A DNA stretch of 64,000 nucleotides. Source: Caballeronia calidae. Its GTDB lineage: Bacteria > Pseudomonadota > Gammaproteobacteria > Burkholderiales > Burkholderiaceae. The stretch covers positions 1-64,000 of the forward strand of contig NZ_FCOX02000008.1 in assembly GCF_900044055.2 (NCBI RefSeq), written 5' to 3'. A model generated the notes under the pieces. It saw nothing but the letters and a program-made list of their open reading frames with translations. It had not been told where the DNA came from and did not search any database. Shown piece after piece: positions 16,557-25,726 of the stretch. The position numbers and the translations under genes are program-made. Position 1 is the first letter of the stretch. Every line of letters begins with the position of its first letter.

Positions 16557-18713
16557 ACGACGATGCATCCGCTTCGAAGTCGCGTTCGCCCACGAGCTTG
16601 CCCATCTTCTGATACTCGCGCTGCGTCGCCGCGATCAGATGCGTCATGCGGATCATGTCGCTGTCGTCGGCGGCGAGAAAGGCCGCGGCGAGCGCCACAT
16701 TGCGGATGTTGCCGCCCGTGAGCGTGTAGCGCTTCGCCATCATCGCGAGGTCGAGCGCGGGATCGCGCGGCGTGCTCTCGGGCAGGATGCCGGTCCACAT
16801 GCGATAGCGGTCGGCTTCGCCGGGCAGCGGAAAATCGACGGTGAACTGCAGGCGTCTGACGAACGCTTCGTCCATGTTGCGGCGAAAGTTGGTCGCGAGG
16901 ATCGCGATGCCCTCGTATTCCTCGATGCGCTGAAGCAGATAGCCCACCTCGATGTTCGCGTAGCGGTCGTGCGAGTCCTTGACCTCGCTGCGCTTGCCGA
17001 ACAGCGAATCGGCTTCGTCGAAGAAGAGAATGGAATTCGCGGTCTCCGCTTCGTCGAAAATCTTCGCGAGATTCTTCTCGGTCTCGCCGATGAACTTGCT
17101 GATCACGAGCGACAAGTCGATCTTGTACAGGTCGAGGCCCAGCTCCGCCGCGATGATCGCCGCCGCCATCGTCTTGCCGGTGCCCGAAGGCCCCGCGAAC
17201 AGGAACGAGAGCCCCTTGCTCGATGCGAGCTTCGCATCGAAGCCCCACTCGTTGAACACCCGGTTGCGATACTTGATGTGATTGCAGATCTCGCGCAACT
17301 GCCGGATGCGATCCGCGGGCAGCACGATATCGTTCCAGCCGAAGCGCGGCGTGACCTTCTGGGCGAGCGTCGAGAGCGTGCGGTTCGAATGCGCGCGGCA
17401 GGCGTCGTAGAGGTCCTGCGACGCGATCCGCGCGTGCTCCGGATCGCGCCAGGCAGCGAGGCTCGCGGCCGTATGCATCGACGCTTCGATCTGGCCCGGC
17501 GTGAACCTGAACTTCGTCGCGACGCCGACGATATCCAGTTGCGCGGCCTCCGCCTCGTGCTTCGCCGCCGCCTTCTGCCACAGGTCGATGCGCGCCGGCA
17601 CCGCAGGCCGTTGCAGCCGCACGTTGACGAAGCGGGCGTCGCCGAGCGCGCCGCTCTCGAACCACGGCGATTCGCCGGCGAGAAACGACATTCCGCGCGC
17701 GCGCTTCACGATGCGCAGGCACGCGCGGAGTTCGCTCTCGCGCCCGGCGGCGAGCAGCGTGTCGAAGCCGCGCCAGCAGAGCGCCGCGCCCGCGAGCCGC
17801 GCTTCGCGATCGATGAGTTCGAAGTGCGGTGCGCTCGCCAGTTCCGGTCCGGCATCGGCGACGAGGCGTTCGAGATCGACGATGAAAAGCGCCTGCCGCC
17901 GTTCGTGGCACAGTCCGCGCGCGACGGCGCGCCGGCCCGAGCCGCGCGGACCCTGCAGATGCATGACGAGCGGCGGGCCGTTCGCGGCGTCGCCGGCGCG
18001 CGCGAGGCCGGCGAGACCGCGCCGCGTGTCGTCGTCGAGCAGGAGCGCATCGATGCCCGGTCCGTCGTCGTGCCGTTCCACATACGGCGCGACCCGCGCA
18101 TCCGGCCGGTCGGCGCCGAGCAAGAAAGCGGCGATCCGCGCGTCCGTCCTGAGCGTCTTGCCGATGAACGGCGGCGCGACGCGCGCGGGATCGTCGAACA
18201 GGTCGAGCATGCGGGCCGCGCGCAGCGGTGCATCGGCGGCGAAGCGCTCGCGCGCCGCGATACGCTGCAGCGGCTCTTGCACGAGCAGCGCGAGAACGAG
18301 ATCGATGCTCGGGCGCGTGCGGGTCACGTCGTCCTGAAGATAGGCGTAGAGCTTCTCGTAACGCGTGTCCAGTTCGACGGCGAGACTCACGAGCAGGATA
18401 TCGGTATCGGTCTCGTCGAGTCCGAAGAGGCGCGCGAGCCGTTCGAGCCGCAGATCCGTACCCGCTTCCAGCGCCAGTCGCTTGCGCTCCGAATTGCGTC
18501 GCGCGAGTTCCGCCAGACGCCCCGCCATGCCATCGGCGGATCGACCTGCTGCTCGGACACATACAGCCCGCGAAACTGCTCGTCGCCGGACTGGCACGCG
18601 CGGAAGGCGGCGACCCGCGAACGGATCAGCAGATCGATCCGCTCCAGCTCCGCGAGCAGATGATCGAGCGAACCGGCGAAAGGCTCGATGGCCGGACGAT
18701 GTGCCCTCGGCAT
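16555..18713 (-). CDS. eCIS AAA+ ATPase (Afp15-like), apparent frameshift
   Basis: Afp15-like AAA+ ATPase, the usual last core gene of eCIS operons, thought to help assemble the particle. The long frame (16555 to about 18530) has a helical N-domain with GLDETDTDILLVSLAVELD and YEKLYAYLQDDVTRTRPS. The AAA+ module follows: Walker A AGPSGTGKT, Walker B ILFFDEADS, FIGETEKNLAKIFDEAE, and an Arg-finger region NFRRNMDEAFVRRLQF. Its true N-terminus, starting at ATG 18713 only 13 bases after the previous gene, lies in another frame: LDHLLAELERIDLLIRSRV and QFRGLYVSEQQVD, which are family-typical. The frames would join near 18531-18546 by a one-base shift. So it is a mutation, a sequence error or, less likely, recoding. 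If unshifted, a truncated ATPase might start at ATG 18528. Confidence 0.8.
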
Positions 18714-18726
18714 CGCATCCCCCGCT

Positions 18727-19734
18727 TCAGCCGAGCGCCGGCGCAATCTGCAGCAGCGCCGGATCGCAGGTCACTTCGACGGCGACGAGCGATACCCGCG
18801 CGTAGCCGTCCGCGCGAATCGCGATGGAGAGCGTCGACGACTCCAGATGGATGTCGCCCCTGGACACGTCCCAGGTGTGGTCGTAGGGTCCGCCCTTCAC
18901 TTCCTCGGCGAGCACGACGTCCGCGACATGCCGCTTGTTCGCCGCGTCCCAGCCGCCGATATACAGCTCGACCTTGAGCCGCCCGTCGTTCTCCGCGCCG
19001 GCGATGCGCAACTTCAGCACGCGCGTGACGCCGGGCGCGAGCGAGATGGCCATCGTCCCGCCCGCGCCTTGCGTGTTCGGCTCGTTCTTGATCTCGCGAT
19101 GCGAGCGCGCTTCGGTCGGGCCGACGCGAAACGGCGGCGGCGCATCCTGCTCGTCGGAAGGCCAGACGGTCGGCCGGAACGGCATCCTGAGCCAGCCGGT
19201 GCGCAAGTGCGGATCGAGCGCGCGCGCCGTGACGCAGCCCGGCGACAGCGGCGTTTTCAGAGTGCGGCGGTTGGTCGTTCCGATGCCGTGCGCCGTGACG
19301 TGGCTGTGCTCGTCCAGCTCGACGCTCGCGAGCACGACCGCTGCCTCCGGCACGCCCGCCGCGAGCGACAGCACCGCATAGCACTTGCGCGTGCGGCGCT
19401 CGCTGTCGGCGGCGGGCGCATCGTCCTCGTCGTAGACGAGGCTCGCCATGAGCGTCGAGTTCGCCGAGTTCGACGGCACTTCGAGCTTCTCTTCCTGCAC
19501 GAGCTCGATTTCGTGACCACGTCCGTCGATCGCGAAGCCCGGGCTCACGACGATCTCGTTCGTGCCAGCGTGCCGCACTTCGAGCCCGCGCACGACGCCC
19601 CAGCCGTGCAGGTTCAGCGAGTGCCGGTAACGCGCGTTCGCGTGATAACGCTGCTCCGCGATGAAATCGTCCTCGAGCAGCAACTGGCCGCGGTAATACG
19701 CCGGCTTCTTATTGATGAGCAGTTTCTTGTGCAT
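18727..19734 (-). CDS. eCIS-associated YYRGQ-type protein
   Basis: A 335-residue protein of a type repeatedly found in eCIS clusters but without a settled function. The N-terminus is diagnostic: KKPAYYRGQLLLEDDF, then AEQRYHANARYRHSLNLHGWGVVRGLEV and VSPGFAIDGRGHEIEL. This part resembles a small beta domain of the kind seen on phage baseplate or tail-associated proteins. The C-terminal half has a beta-sandwich-like pattern (LKLRIAGAENDGRLKVELYIGGW). It lies between gpI and the ATPase, where Afp has its fibre gene, so a receptor-binding or baseplate-periphery role is possible but unproven. AGAGG precedes the ATG at 19734. It overlaps the gpI gene by 26 bases. Confidence 0.75.
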   Translation of the reverse strand: MHKKLLINKKPAYYRGQLLLEDDFIAEQRYHANARYRHSLNLHGWGVVRGLEVRHAGTNEIVVSPGFAIDGRGHEIELVQEEKLEVPSNSANSTLMASLVYDEDDAPAADSERRTRKCYAVLSLAAGVPEAAVVLASVELDEHSHVTAHGIGTTNRRTLKTPLSPGCVTARALDPHLRTGWLRMPFRPTVWPSDEQDAPPPFRVGPTEARSHREIKNEPNTQGAGGTMAISLAPGVTRVLKLRIAGAENDGRLKVELYIGGWDAANKRHVADVVLAEEVKGGPYDHTWDVSRGDIHLESSTLSIAIRADGYARVSLVAVEVTCDPALLQIAPALG

Positions 19735-20413
19735 GACTCGTGCCTCTTCGTAGCACCAACTCGTACTCGGTATGCGCCGGCCGGGCAAAATCGACGATCA
19801 CGCGCACGCGCTTCTCGAATGCTTCCCACGATTCGCCCGACAGCGTCTCCCCGCGCTCGCGCACGACCAGTGCCACGCGGAAGCGGAACGGCTCGTCGGC
19901 GGCCAGCACGGTGTCCGTTCCGAGCCGCGCGCGGCCGATCAGGAACCCGTGCAGCGGTTCTTCCTCGATCTCGATCTCGGACTCGATCACTTCGTCGAAG
20001 CAGAGCGCGAGCAGCTTCGCGAGATAGCGGCGCGTGCCCCGGCTGCCGTAGAGCGGCACGATGCCGGCGATGATCTCGCGCAGCCGTTGCGGCGGAAACA
20101 GCGCGTACGGACTGAACGCGACCCATTGCGCGAGCCAAGCGAGGAAGCGCTCGGGCGCCGCGCCGCGCTCGCCCGGCTGGATGCGGTACAGACCGTTCGG
20201 CGTGGCGAGCTCGCCCGACTGCGCGACGCCGAGCGGCGCGAACGTCTCCGGAATGATGTCGATGTCATCGGCGATGGCCGGCGCCGCGGCATCGCCGCTG
20301 TACAGCAGCATCGACTCGAAGGCGCGCAGCAGCGCGCGCAGCTGCCCCTTCTCGTCGGTGGCGCGGTAAATGGCGGGCAACGCCGCCATCATGCGGTCGG
20401 CGGGCTCAGTCAC
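19709..20413 (-). CDS. eCIS baseplate wedge protein, gpI/Afp12-like
   Basis: A 234-residue P2 gpI/Afp12-like phage tail protein, part of the baseplate wedge with the J proteins. Features are the N-terminal LPAIYRATDEKGQLRALLRAFESML, the FLAWLAQWVAFS block, and the GIVPLYGSRGTRRYLAKLLALCF motif typical of this family. A beta-rich end follows (FRFRVALVVRERG, KRVRVIVDFARPAHTEYEL). The start is GTG, overlapping the upstream J-type gene by 8 bases, and it overlaps the next gene by 26 bases. It acts in the cytosolic assembly intermediate. Confidence 0.85.
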   Translation of the reverse strand: MTEPADRMMAALPAIYRATDEKGQLRALLRAFESMLLYSGDAAAPAIADDIDIIPETFAPLGVAQSGELATPNGLYRIQPGERGAAPERFLAWLAQWVAFSPYALFPPQRLREIIAGIVPLYGSRGTRRYLAKLLALCFDEVIESEIEIEEEPLHGFLIGRARLGTDTVLAADEPFRFRVALVVRERGETLSGESWEAFEKRVRVIVDFARPAHTEYELVLRRGTSHAQETAHQ

Positions 20414-21590
20414 GATCGCTGTCTCCGCCGTTGTCCGCGCCGCTGTCCGCGCTCACCGCGCCCTCGCCCGGATCGCCGCGCAGCACGAGCGGCGCCGGCC
20501 TGTCGATCACGCGCACCGCGTCCGGCATGACGTCGAGCATCAGCACTTCCCAGGGCCGCAGCATCACCGACGAAAGCGCCCCCGCGCTGTCGCGTTCGAG
20601 CCGCTCCTCGCCTGCGTCGTGCGGGCCGCCGAGACGCGCGTCGATGCCCACGGTCGATGTCGCGCCGATCTGCACGCCGAGCTCCGCGCCCGCGCCGTCG
20701 GGCTCGCCGCCGATCGCGCGCACGGTCACGTCTTCCACGTAGTCGACGCCGTCCACGTCGTCGATCAGCGCGGCGACTTCCGACAGGTTCAAGGGCTGGC
20801 CGAAGATCCGGCTCGCATCGGCATCGGCGTTGATGCCGGTGTCATCGTCCGCGGCGAAGAGCGCATAGCGGCGCCGCAAGGCCGCGCGGATCTCATCGAG
20901 GACGCGCTCGCGCGACGCCCCCGGCAGCAGCGCGAGCGCAAAGCCGATGCGCGCCCGCAGCGGCGGCGGCGCGAGCACGTGCAGGCGCGTCGTGAGAAGG
21001 CAGCGCGGCAGCAGGTCGGCGCGCACGGCGTCGCGCACGCGCGCGGCCTCGTGCGGCGGCACGTCCTCGGGCAGCGCGATCAGCAGGCTCACGTGGCCGC
21101 GCGCGTCGGTACGTGACGCGCGCATGTGACCAGCGCTCAGATCGGCGTTCGCGATGCAGTGCGCGCAAGCGCGCCGGCCCGGCAGCTCCCGTCCGATCAC
21201 CGCGAGCGCATGCTGCTCGAAATCGCCCGGCGTCACCGCGCATTGCAGATGGGAAAGCTCGCTCACCGCCTCGCGGATCTCGCGCGCGAGCTCATCCATC
21301 GGATCGACGATGCGCGACGGCTGGCCATGGGCATCGGCAAAGCGCCGGCTGAAGTCGTAGTCGCGCGAGCCCTTGAGCAGGCGCAGGAACTGCAGCTTCG
21401 CGGCAGGCGTGACGCGTCCGATGCGATAGAGCAGGATGTCCGCGAAATACGCGAGCAGCTCGATCAGCGTGACGCCCGGGTCGGACGGATTGTGATCGGT
21501 CCACTCCGGCGCGTAGATCGGCAGCAGCGCTAGGCCTTCGCGAACCAGGTCGTCGAAGTCGCGATCGTCGAGATGAGGGGTCTGCATCAT
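20406..21590 (-). CDS. eCIS baseplate J-like protein 2
   Basis: A 394-residue baseplate J/gp47-like protein. The N-terminus DFDDLVREGLALLPIYAPEWTDH followed by NPSDPGVTLIELLAYFADILLYRI is characteristic of the smaller J protein in Afp-type systems. The middle carries the J fold (DFEQHALAVIGRELPGR, LLIALPEDV, RLHVLAPPPLRARIGFALAL) and a late NLSEVAALIDDVDGVDYVEDV segment. The C-terminal 40 residues are acidic and probably flexible. Start: ATG at 21590, in ATGA overlap with the stop of the larger J protein upstream. It would form the wedge triangle together with that protein and gpI. Confidence 0.85.
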   Translation of the reverse strand: MMQTPHLDDRDFDDLVREGLALLPIYAPEWTDHNPSDPGVTLIELLAYFADILLYRIGRVTPAAKLQFLRLLKGSRDYDFSRRFADAHGQPSRIVDPMDELAREIREAVSELSHLQCAVTPGDFEQHALAVIGRELPGRRACAHCIANADLSAGHMRASRTDARGHVSLLIALPEDVPPHEAARVRDAVRADLLPRCLLTTRLHVLAPPPLRARIGFALALLPGASRERVLDEIRAALRRRYALFAADDDTGINADADASRIFGQPLNLSEVAALIDDVDGVDYVEDVTVRAIGGEPDGAGAELGVQIGATSTVGIDARLGGPHDAGEERLERDSAGALSSVMLRPWEVLMLDVMPDAVRVIDRPAPLVLRGDPGEGAVSADSGADNGGDSDRD

Positions 21591-24500
21591 CGTCCGCTCG
21601 CTCGAATCGTGTGAACGCCCGCGCAGACGAGAAAGTCGCCGCGCTCGCGCAGGCCCGGCTCGCCCGCGTCGAAGAAGATCCGCAGTCCGCGCACGTGATC
21701 GATGCCCTGCACCGTGCGCAGCGCCGCGAGCAGGTCGGACGCGTGCGGGACTTCGCCGAACGCCCAGCCCTCGCCGCGTGCATTGCCCGAGACCGGATGC
21801 AGGAACGCGTTCACGCGCGCCTCGCACGCCGCGGCGACGCGTACCGGCGATGCGTCGGCTGCCACCGCGATCTGCGCTTCGACACTCGCGCGCAGATACG
21901 CCGGACCGAGCACGACCACCTCGACGCCGGCCGCGCAGCGCGCGAGCAGATACGTCCGCACGCGTTCGAGCAGTGCGCGCGCGGGCTGCGGTTGCGGCTC
22001 GGCGCTGTCCGGCACGATCAGCACGCTCACGATGCCCTGTGCGGGCTGAGCCGCGTCGCCGGCCCTGGACAGATCCCGCACGCCCCGGCACAAGGCGCTT
22101 GCCACCTGCGGCGATGCGCGGCGCGCGAGATCGGCGTAATCCTCGGCGCACACGGCGCGGTCGCGATGACGGATGCGGGCGAGCGCCGCGCCGCGCAGCC
22201 AGGTGTCGTCGACGGCATCCTGGCCGCCCGTCGCGGCGTCGCAGTTGGCGGCCGACTGGATATACGGAATCGTCGTGCGCAACTGCGCGATGGCCGCCGC
22301 CGGCCGGTTGCCGCGCGCCCCGCCGCCCGCGCTGTAACTCGCGCGCAGGCCGTTGCCGCCCGCGGGCGGGATGCGCCCTTTCCGGCCGTCGCCGAAACGC
22401 ACCGTGCCGCTTGCGCGGTCGAGCGTGAACACCCGCGCGTCGTGGCCCGCGTCCGCGAAGTCGTGGATGCACGTCCAGCGCACCCAGTCGCGCGCGTCGC
22501 CCGCCTGCCCTTCGCGCACGTCGAGCAGCAACCCGCCCAGCACCGGGCTGCGCGCGAGCCGGAACGACTGCGCCGGCCGGCCGTTGCTCGATCCGAGCAG
22601 CTCATGTTCGAGCCGGATCGCCTGAACGGCGCTCACCGCGTTCGGCGCGAGGAGCCGCACGGCGAGCATCGCGCTGTCGTCGCATGGCGCGGACGCCGCC
22701 CGTCGTATCGATGTCCTCGCCGCCGCCAGCGCGTCCGGGTCCGGCAGAGGCGCGAGCGCGCCGGCCTCGCGCCGCATGTCCGCCGATGCCGCCAGCATGA
22801 AGCGCAGCCAGACGAGCGCGGGGCTCGCCTCCAGCGCGGTGCTGCTCCAGCGCGCCACATCGTCGCCGATCGTCACGCTCACGATGCCCGCATGTTTCAG
22901 CCCGCCCGTGCGATCGAGCGCCGTGCAATCGCGCCAGCCGGCCGCGCCGCGCACCTGCCAGCGCTGCACGGACGCGGGATCGTCGGCGCGGCAGACCGGC
23001 CGGGCATCGCTGGCCGCGAGCGCGACATAGACGTTCAGCGTGTGCCCGGCGAGCTGTGCCGGATCGGCGGCGAGTCCCAGATAGAGCGCGCGCCCTGCCG
23101 TGTCGTAGGGATCGAACAGGCTGAACGCGGGGAACGGCGGCAGCGCGGGGACGACGACATGACGCGCTTCCAGCCCGTCCTCGATCACGATGCGCTCCGG
23201 CAGCACCGGTCCGATATGCAGCGACACCGACACGCGGATGCGCGCGATCGACGGCGGCGCATCGGCCGGGGCGATGGCGGCATCCGTCGCGCGGGGTTGC
23301 GGAACGTAGCTGCCCGACACCAGCCGCACGCGCAGCCAGTTGCCCGTCACGCCGCCGATCGTGGCCGGCGCGACGTCGGAGGGAATCGCGAAGCTGACGG
23401 CGCCGTCGCGGGTCAGCGCGTGCGTCTTGTCGTCGGCCGGCAGCGGACGCCAGCCGGTGCGGGTGTGCATCTCCCATTGCACGCGCGGATCGCCCGCGCG
23501 GCTCACCGGCGGGATCGGCGAGGCATCGGGCGCGGCGCAGGCGGGATTGGTCAGCTCGATCGCGAGCAAGGCGTGCGCGTTGGCGATCGCGAATCCGCCG
23601 GACGCGAGATAGAACACGTCGCCGAAGCGCGGACGCTCGCCGAACGGATAGAAGTCGCGGGTCACATCGAGCGGCATGCGGCCGGACAGCGCCGCGTCGA
23701 CGGGCGTGGCCTCGAGCGCGCGGTCCGCGAACAGACGCAGCGCCGTGATGGTGACGGGCGCGCTCGTGCCGGCCGTCGCGTCGCGCGGAACCGGCGCTTG
23801 CGGCCCGGAGGCTGCGGCGGCGGGCACGATGCGGCACGTCAGCCAGCAGTTCATCACGCCGCGCAGCGCGGCCGGCTCGATCTTCACGCCTTCGGGCAGC
23901 GCGCCGAAGCGGACCTCGCCGCTTTGCGCGAGGCCGTCGGTCGTGTCGAGCAAGGGCGTGAGCGCGACGAATCCGCCATCCGTGGTGAGGCCCCAGCCGA
24001 GCTGCGTGCCCGGCTCGCGCGCACCCGCATGCGCGATCTCCGCCTGCAATGAGAAGCCGATGAGATCGCTCTGCGCCCACAGCGACGGATGGCCGATATG
24101 CATCGCCCGCACGAGCGGCACCGCGTGCGTGAAAGGCGTGACGCCGGGCGGCAGCCCCGCTTCGGCGATCGTGCCGCCCGCCTCCGCGACGACGCAACGC
24201 CCCGTATCGACCGCGACGACGCGCGTGAGATCGGCGCGCAACACGTCGAGATCCGCCTCGGTCTGATACACGACCGCGTCGGTTTCGCCCGGCGCGGGCG
24301 GCGCCGCGACTTCGGTGTAGCGCGGCACGACGGGCACCGGCGCGTTCGCGGCCGCGCGCGCCGCCTTGAAGACGAGCGGCGCGCGGGCCGGCACGGCGGG
24401 CTCGGACGCCGCGCCGAGCAGTTGCGCGAAAGCGGACAGATGCGCATCGGGCGCGCGGTTGAGCCGGTCGGTCAGGATGTCGCAGTAATGCGCGAAGACC

Positions 24501-24646
24501 TGTCCGAGCGCTTCGCGCAACGGATCGCGCGCCCGCTCGCCAGCGGCGCGATCCGCCTCCGCTTCGAGCGCCCGCGCCAGCGCCGCGCCGATTCGCGAGG
24601 CGCTCAGGCGCTGCATCCGAACGAGGGGGGCGTTGTACGGTGTCAC
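21587..24646 (-). CDS. eCIS large baseplate assembly protein, Afp11-like
   Basis: A 1019-residue putative baseplate assembly protein of the Afp11 type, the main wedge component. The N-terminal helical region RIGAALARALEAEADR is followed by LGQVFAHYCDILTDRLNRAPDAHLSAF. The centre is a series of beta domains, including DFYPFGERPRFGDVFYLASG and WLRVRLVSGSYVP. The C-terminal part is the conserved J module (VRFGDGRKGRIPPAG, LRASYSAGGGARGN, VCAEDYADLARRASPQVASALC, GWAFGEVPHASDLLAALRTV). I chose the GTG at 24646 because it overlaps the gp25 stop codon (GTGA), as elsewhere in this operon; an ATG at 24616 would shorten it by ten residues. Confidence 0.87.
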   Translation of the reverse strand: MTPYNAPLVRMQRLSASRIGAALARALEAEADRAAGERARDPLREALGQVFAHYCDILTDRLNRAPDAHLSAFAQLLGAASEPAVPARAPLVFKAARAAANAPVPVVPRYTEVAAPPAPGETDAVVYQTEADLDVLRADLTRVVAVDTGRCVVAEAGGTIAEAGLPPGVTPFTHAVPLVRAMHIGHPSLWAQSDLIGFSLQAEIAHAGAREPGTQLGWGLTTDGGFVALTPLLDTTDGLAQSGEVRFGALPEGVKIEPAALRGVMNCWLTCRIVPAAAASGPQAPVPRDATAGTSAPVTITALRLFADRALEATPVDAALSGRMPLDVTRDFYPFGERPRFGDVFYLASGGFAIANAHALLAIELTNPACAAPDASPIPPVSRAGDPRVQWEMHTRTGWRPLPADDKTHALTRDGAVSFAIPSDVAPATIGGVTGNWLRVRLVSGSYVPQPRATDAAIAPADAPPSIARIRVSVSLHIGPVLPERIVIEDGLEARHVVVPALPPFPAFSLFDPYDTAGRALYLGLAADPAQLAGHTLNVYVALAASDARPVCRADDPASVQRWQVRGAAGWRDCTALDRTGGLKHAGIVSVTIGDDVARWSSTALEASPALVWLRFMLAASADMRREAGALAPLPDPDALAAARTSIRRAASAPCDDSAMLAVRLLAPNAVSAVQAIRLEHELLGSSNGRPAQSFRLARSPVLGGLLLDVREGQAGDARDWVRWTCIHDFADAGHDARVFTLDRASGTVRFGDGRKGRIPPAGGNGLRASYSAGGGARGNRPAAAIAQLRTTIPYIQSAANCDAATGGQDAVDDTWLRGAALARIRHRDRAVCAEDYADLARRASPQVASALCRGVRDLSRAGDAAQPAQGIVSVLIVPDSAEPQPQPARALLERVRTYLLARCAAGVEVVVLGPAYLRASVEAQIAVAADASPVRVAAACEARVNAFLHPVSGNARGEGWAFGEVPHASDLLAALRTVQGIDHVRGLRIFFDAGEPGLRERGDFLVCAGVHTIRASGR

Positions 24647-25053
24647 GCGAGCGGCCTGTCGAGATAGAACGGATAGACGAGGTTGAACCGGCTGTCGGTG
24701 AGACGCACGCGGTAGTCGATCTCGATCAGCAACTGCTCGTCGAGATCGCCCGCTGCGTAGGCTTCCGTGTTCAGCACGTCGATACGCGGCTCCCACTGCT
24801 CCAGCGCCTCGCGCACGTGAAACGCCGCCATGCCCTGCGTCGCGCTGCCGTTCACGGCGAAGACGAGATCGTGCAGCCCGCAGCCGAAATCCGGGCGCAT
24901 CACGCGCTCGCCCTTCGCCGTCGAGAGAATGATCAGGATCGAATGCTTCACGCACGCTTCGTAGCGCGCGATCGAGATGCGCGACGCGCCCTCCGCGTCG
25001 GCGGCGAGCCCGACCGGAAAGTCCCATCCGACTCCGAGCACTTCCAGAGGCAT
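24643..25053 (-). CDS. eCIS baseplate protein, gp25/GPW (Afp9-like)
   Basis: A 136-residue gp25/gpW lysozyme-like family protein, the small wedge subunit that links sheath initiation to the baseplate (Afp9, T4 gp25, TssE). Typical sequence: VKHSILIILSTAKGERVMRPDFGCGLHDLVF, then REALEQWEPRIDV and a C-terminal beta strand pattern LIEIDYRVRLTDSRFNLVYPFYL. The EPR core motif, conserved in gp25 proteins for sheath polymerisation, is intact. It is 25 bases after the spike gene and overlaps the large baseplate gene by 4 bases. Confidence 0.93.
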   Translation of the reverse strand: MPLEVLGVGWDFPVGLAADAEGASRISIARYEACVKHSILIILSTAKGERVMRPDFGCGLHDLVFAVNGSATQGMAAFHVREALEQWEPRIDVLNTEAYAAGDLDEQLLIEIDYRVRLTDSRFNLVYPFYLDRPLA

Positions 25054-25078
25054 CTTCGGCTCCCTTGTTCGCGGCGCG

Positions 25079-25726
25079 CTAGTTCAGGTTGATCAGCGCG
25101 CCCTTGAGATTCATCGTCGCGGTGGCGGTCGCGTCGATGGTCGTGTTCGCGCTCACCTTGACGCCGGCCTTCGAATCGATCTCCACGCCGACGCCTTCGA
25201 TCGTCACCTTGCCGGTCTGCGAGCGGATCGCGATGTCGCCCTGCGCTTCGATCGAGATCGAGTTGTCCGACGCGCTGATGACGACGCGGTTGTGCCCCGT
25301 CTTGTCGATGATTTCGATCTTCTCGCTGCCGGCCTTGTCGGACATGCGGATCACGTGGCCGCTGCGCGAATGGAATGCGCGGTTGTCGTTGTTGCCGTCG
25401 GCGTTGGATTCCGGCGCCGCGTCCTTGCCGTTCCACAGCGCGCCGATGACATACGGATGCTCGACGCTGCCATGCTCGAACGCGACCAGCACTTCGTCGT
25501 CCACTTCCGGCAGGAAGTAGGCGCCGCGTCCGTTGCCCGCCATCGCGCTGGCGACGCGCGCCCAGTTGCTTTCGTCGTCGAGGTTGAGCCACGGAAAGCG
25601 CACCTTGACGCGATGCATGTTCTCGGGATCGTGATTGTTCGTCACGATCCCGACCACGACGCCGAAGTAGCGGCCGTCGCCGTCGGTGCGCGCGAGCAGG
25701 CTGCGCAGCAGTTCGTCGTGCATCAT
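25079..25726 (-). CDS. eCIS spike protein, gpV/gp5 OB-fold type
   Basis: A 215-residue central spike protein. The OB-fold is clear: YFGVVVGIVTNNHDPENMHRVKVRFPWL, ARVASAMAGNGRGAYFLPEVDDEVLVAFEHG, and PYVIGALWNG. The C-terminal part is a regular beta-helix-like repeat (IEIIDKTGHNRVVISASDNS, SIEAQGDIAIRS, TIEGVGVEIDSKAGVKVSA, TIDATATATMNLKGA), as in gp5 and VgrG tips. In Serratia Afp8 the gp27-like and gp5-like parts are one protein; here the gp27-like part is the separate gene just upstream. The start at 25726 overlaps that gene's stop (ATGA) and has GAGGAGG upstream. The PAAR-like tip is probably the DUF4280 protein of the divergent operon. Confidence 0.9.
   Translation of the reverse strand: MMHDELLRSLLARTDGDGRYFGVVVGIVTNNHDPENMHRVKVRFPWLNLDDESNWARVASAMAGNGRGAYFLPEVDDEVLVAFEHGSVEHPYVIGALWNGKDAAPESNADGNNDNRAFHSRSGHVIRMSDKAGSEKIEIIDKTGHNRVVISASDNSISIEAQGDIAIRSQTGKVTIEGVGVEIDSKAGVKVSANTTIDATATATMNLKGALINLN

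Noticed and set aside
16639-18663. Long plus-strand reading frame of 674 codons opposite the ATPase
   Set aside because: Arg/Ala-rich, no family-like sequence; it is an antisense artefact of high GC.
18495-18713. Programmed -1 frameshifting in the ATPase
   Set aside because: No slippery X XXY YYZ heptamer or obvious downstream stem near the junction; mutation or sequence error is simpler.
21611-24052. Long plus-strand reading frame of 813 codons opposite the large baseplate gene
   Set aside because: Same reason: highly basic low-complexity product antisense to a clear gene.
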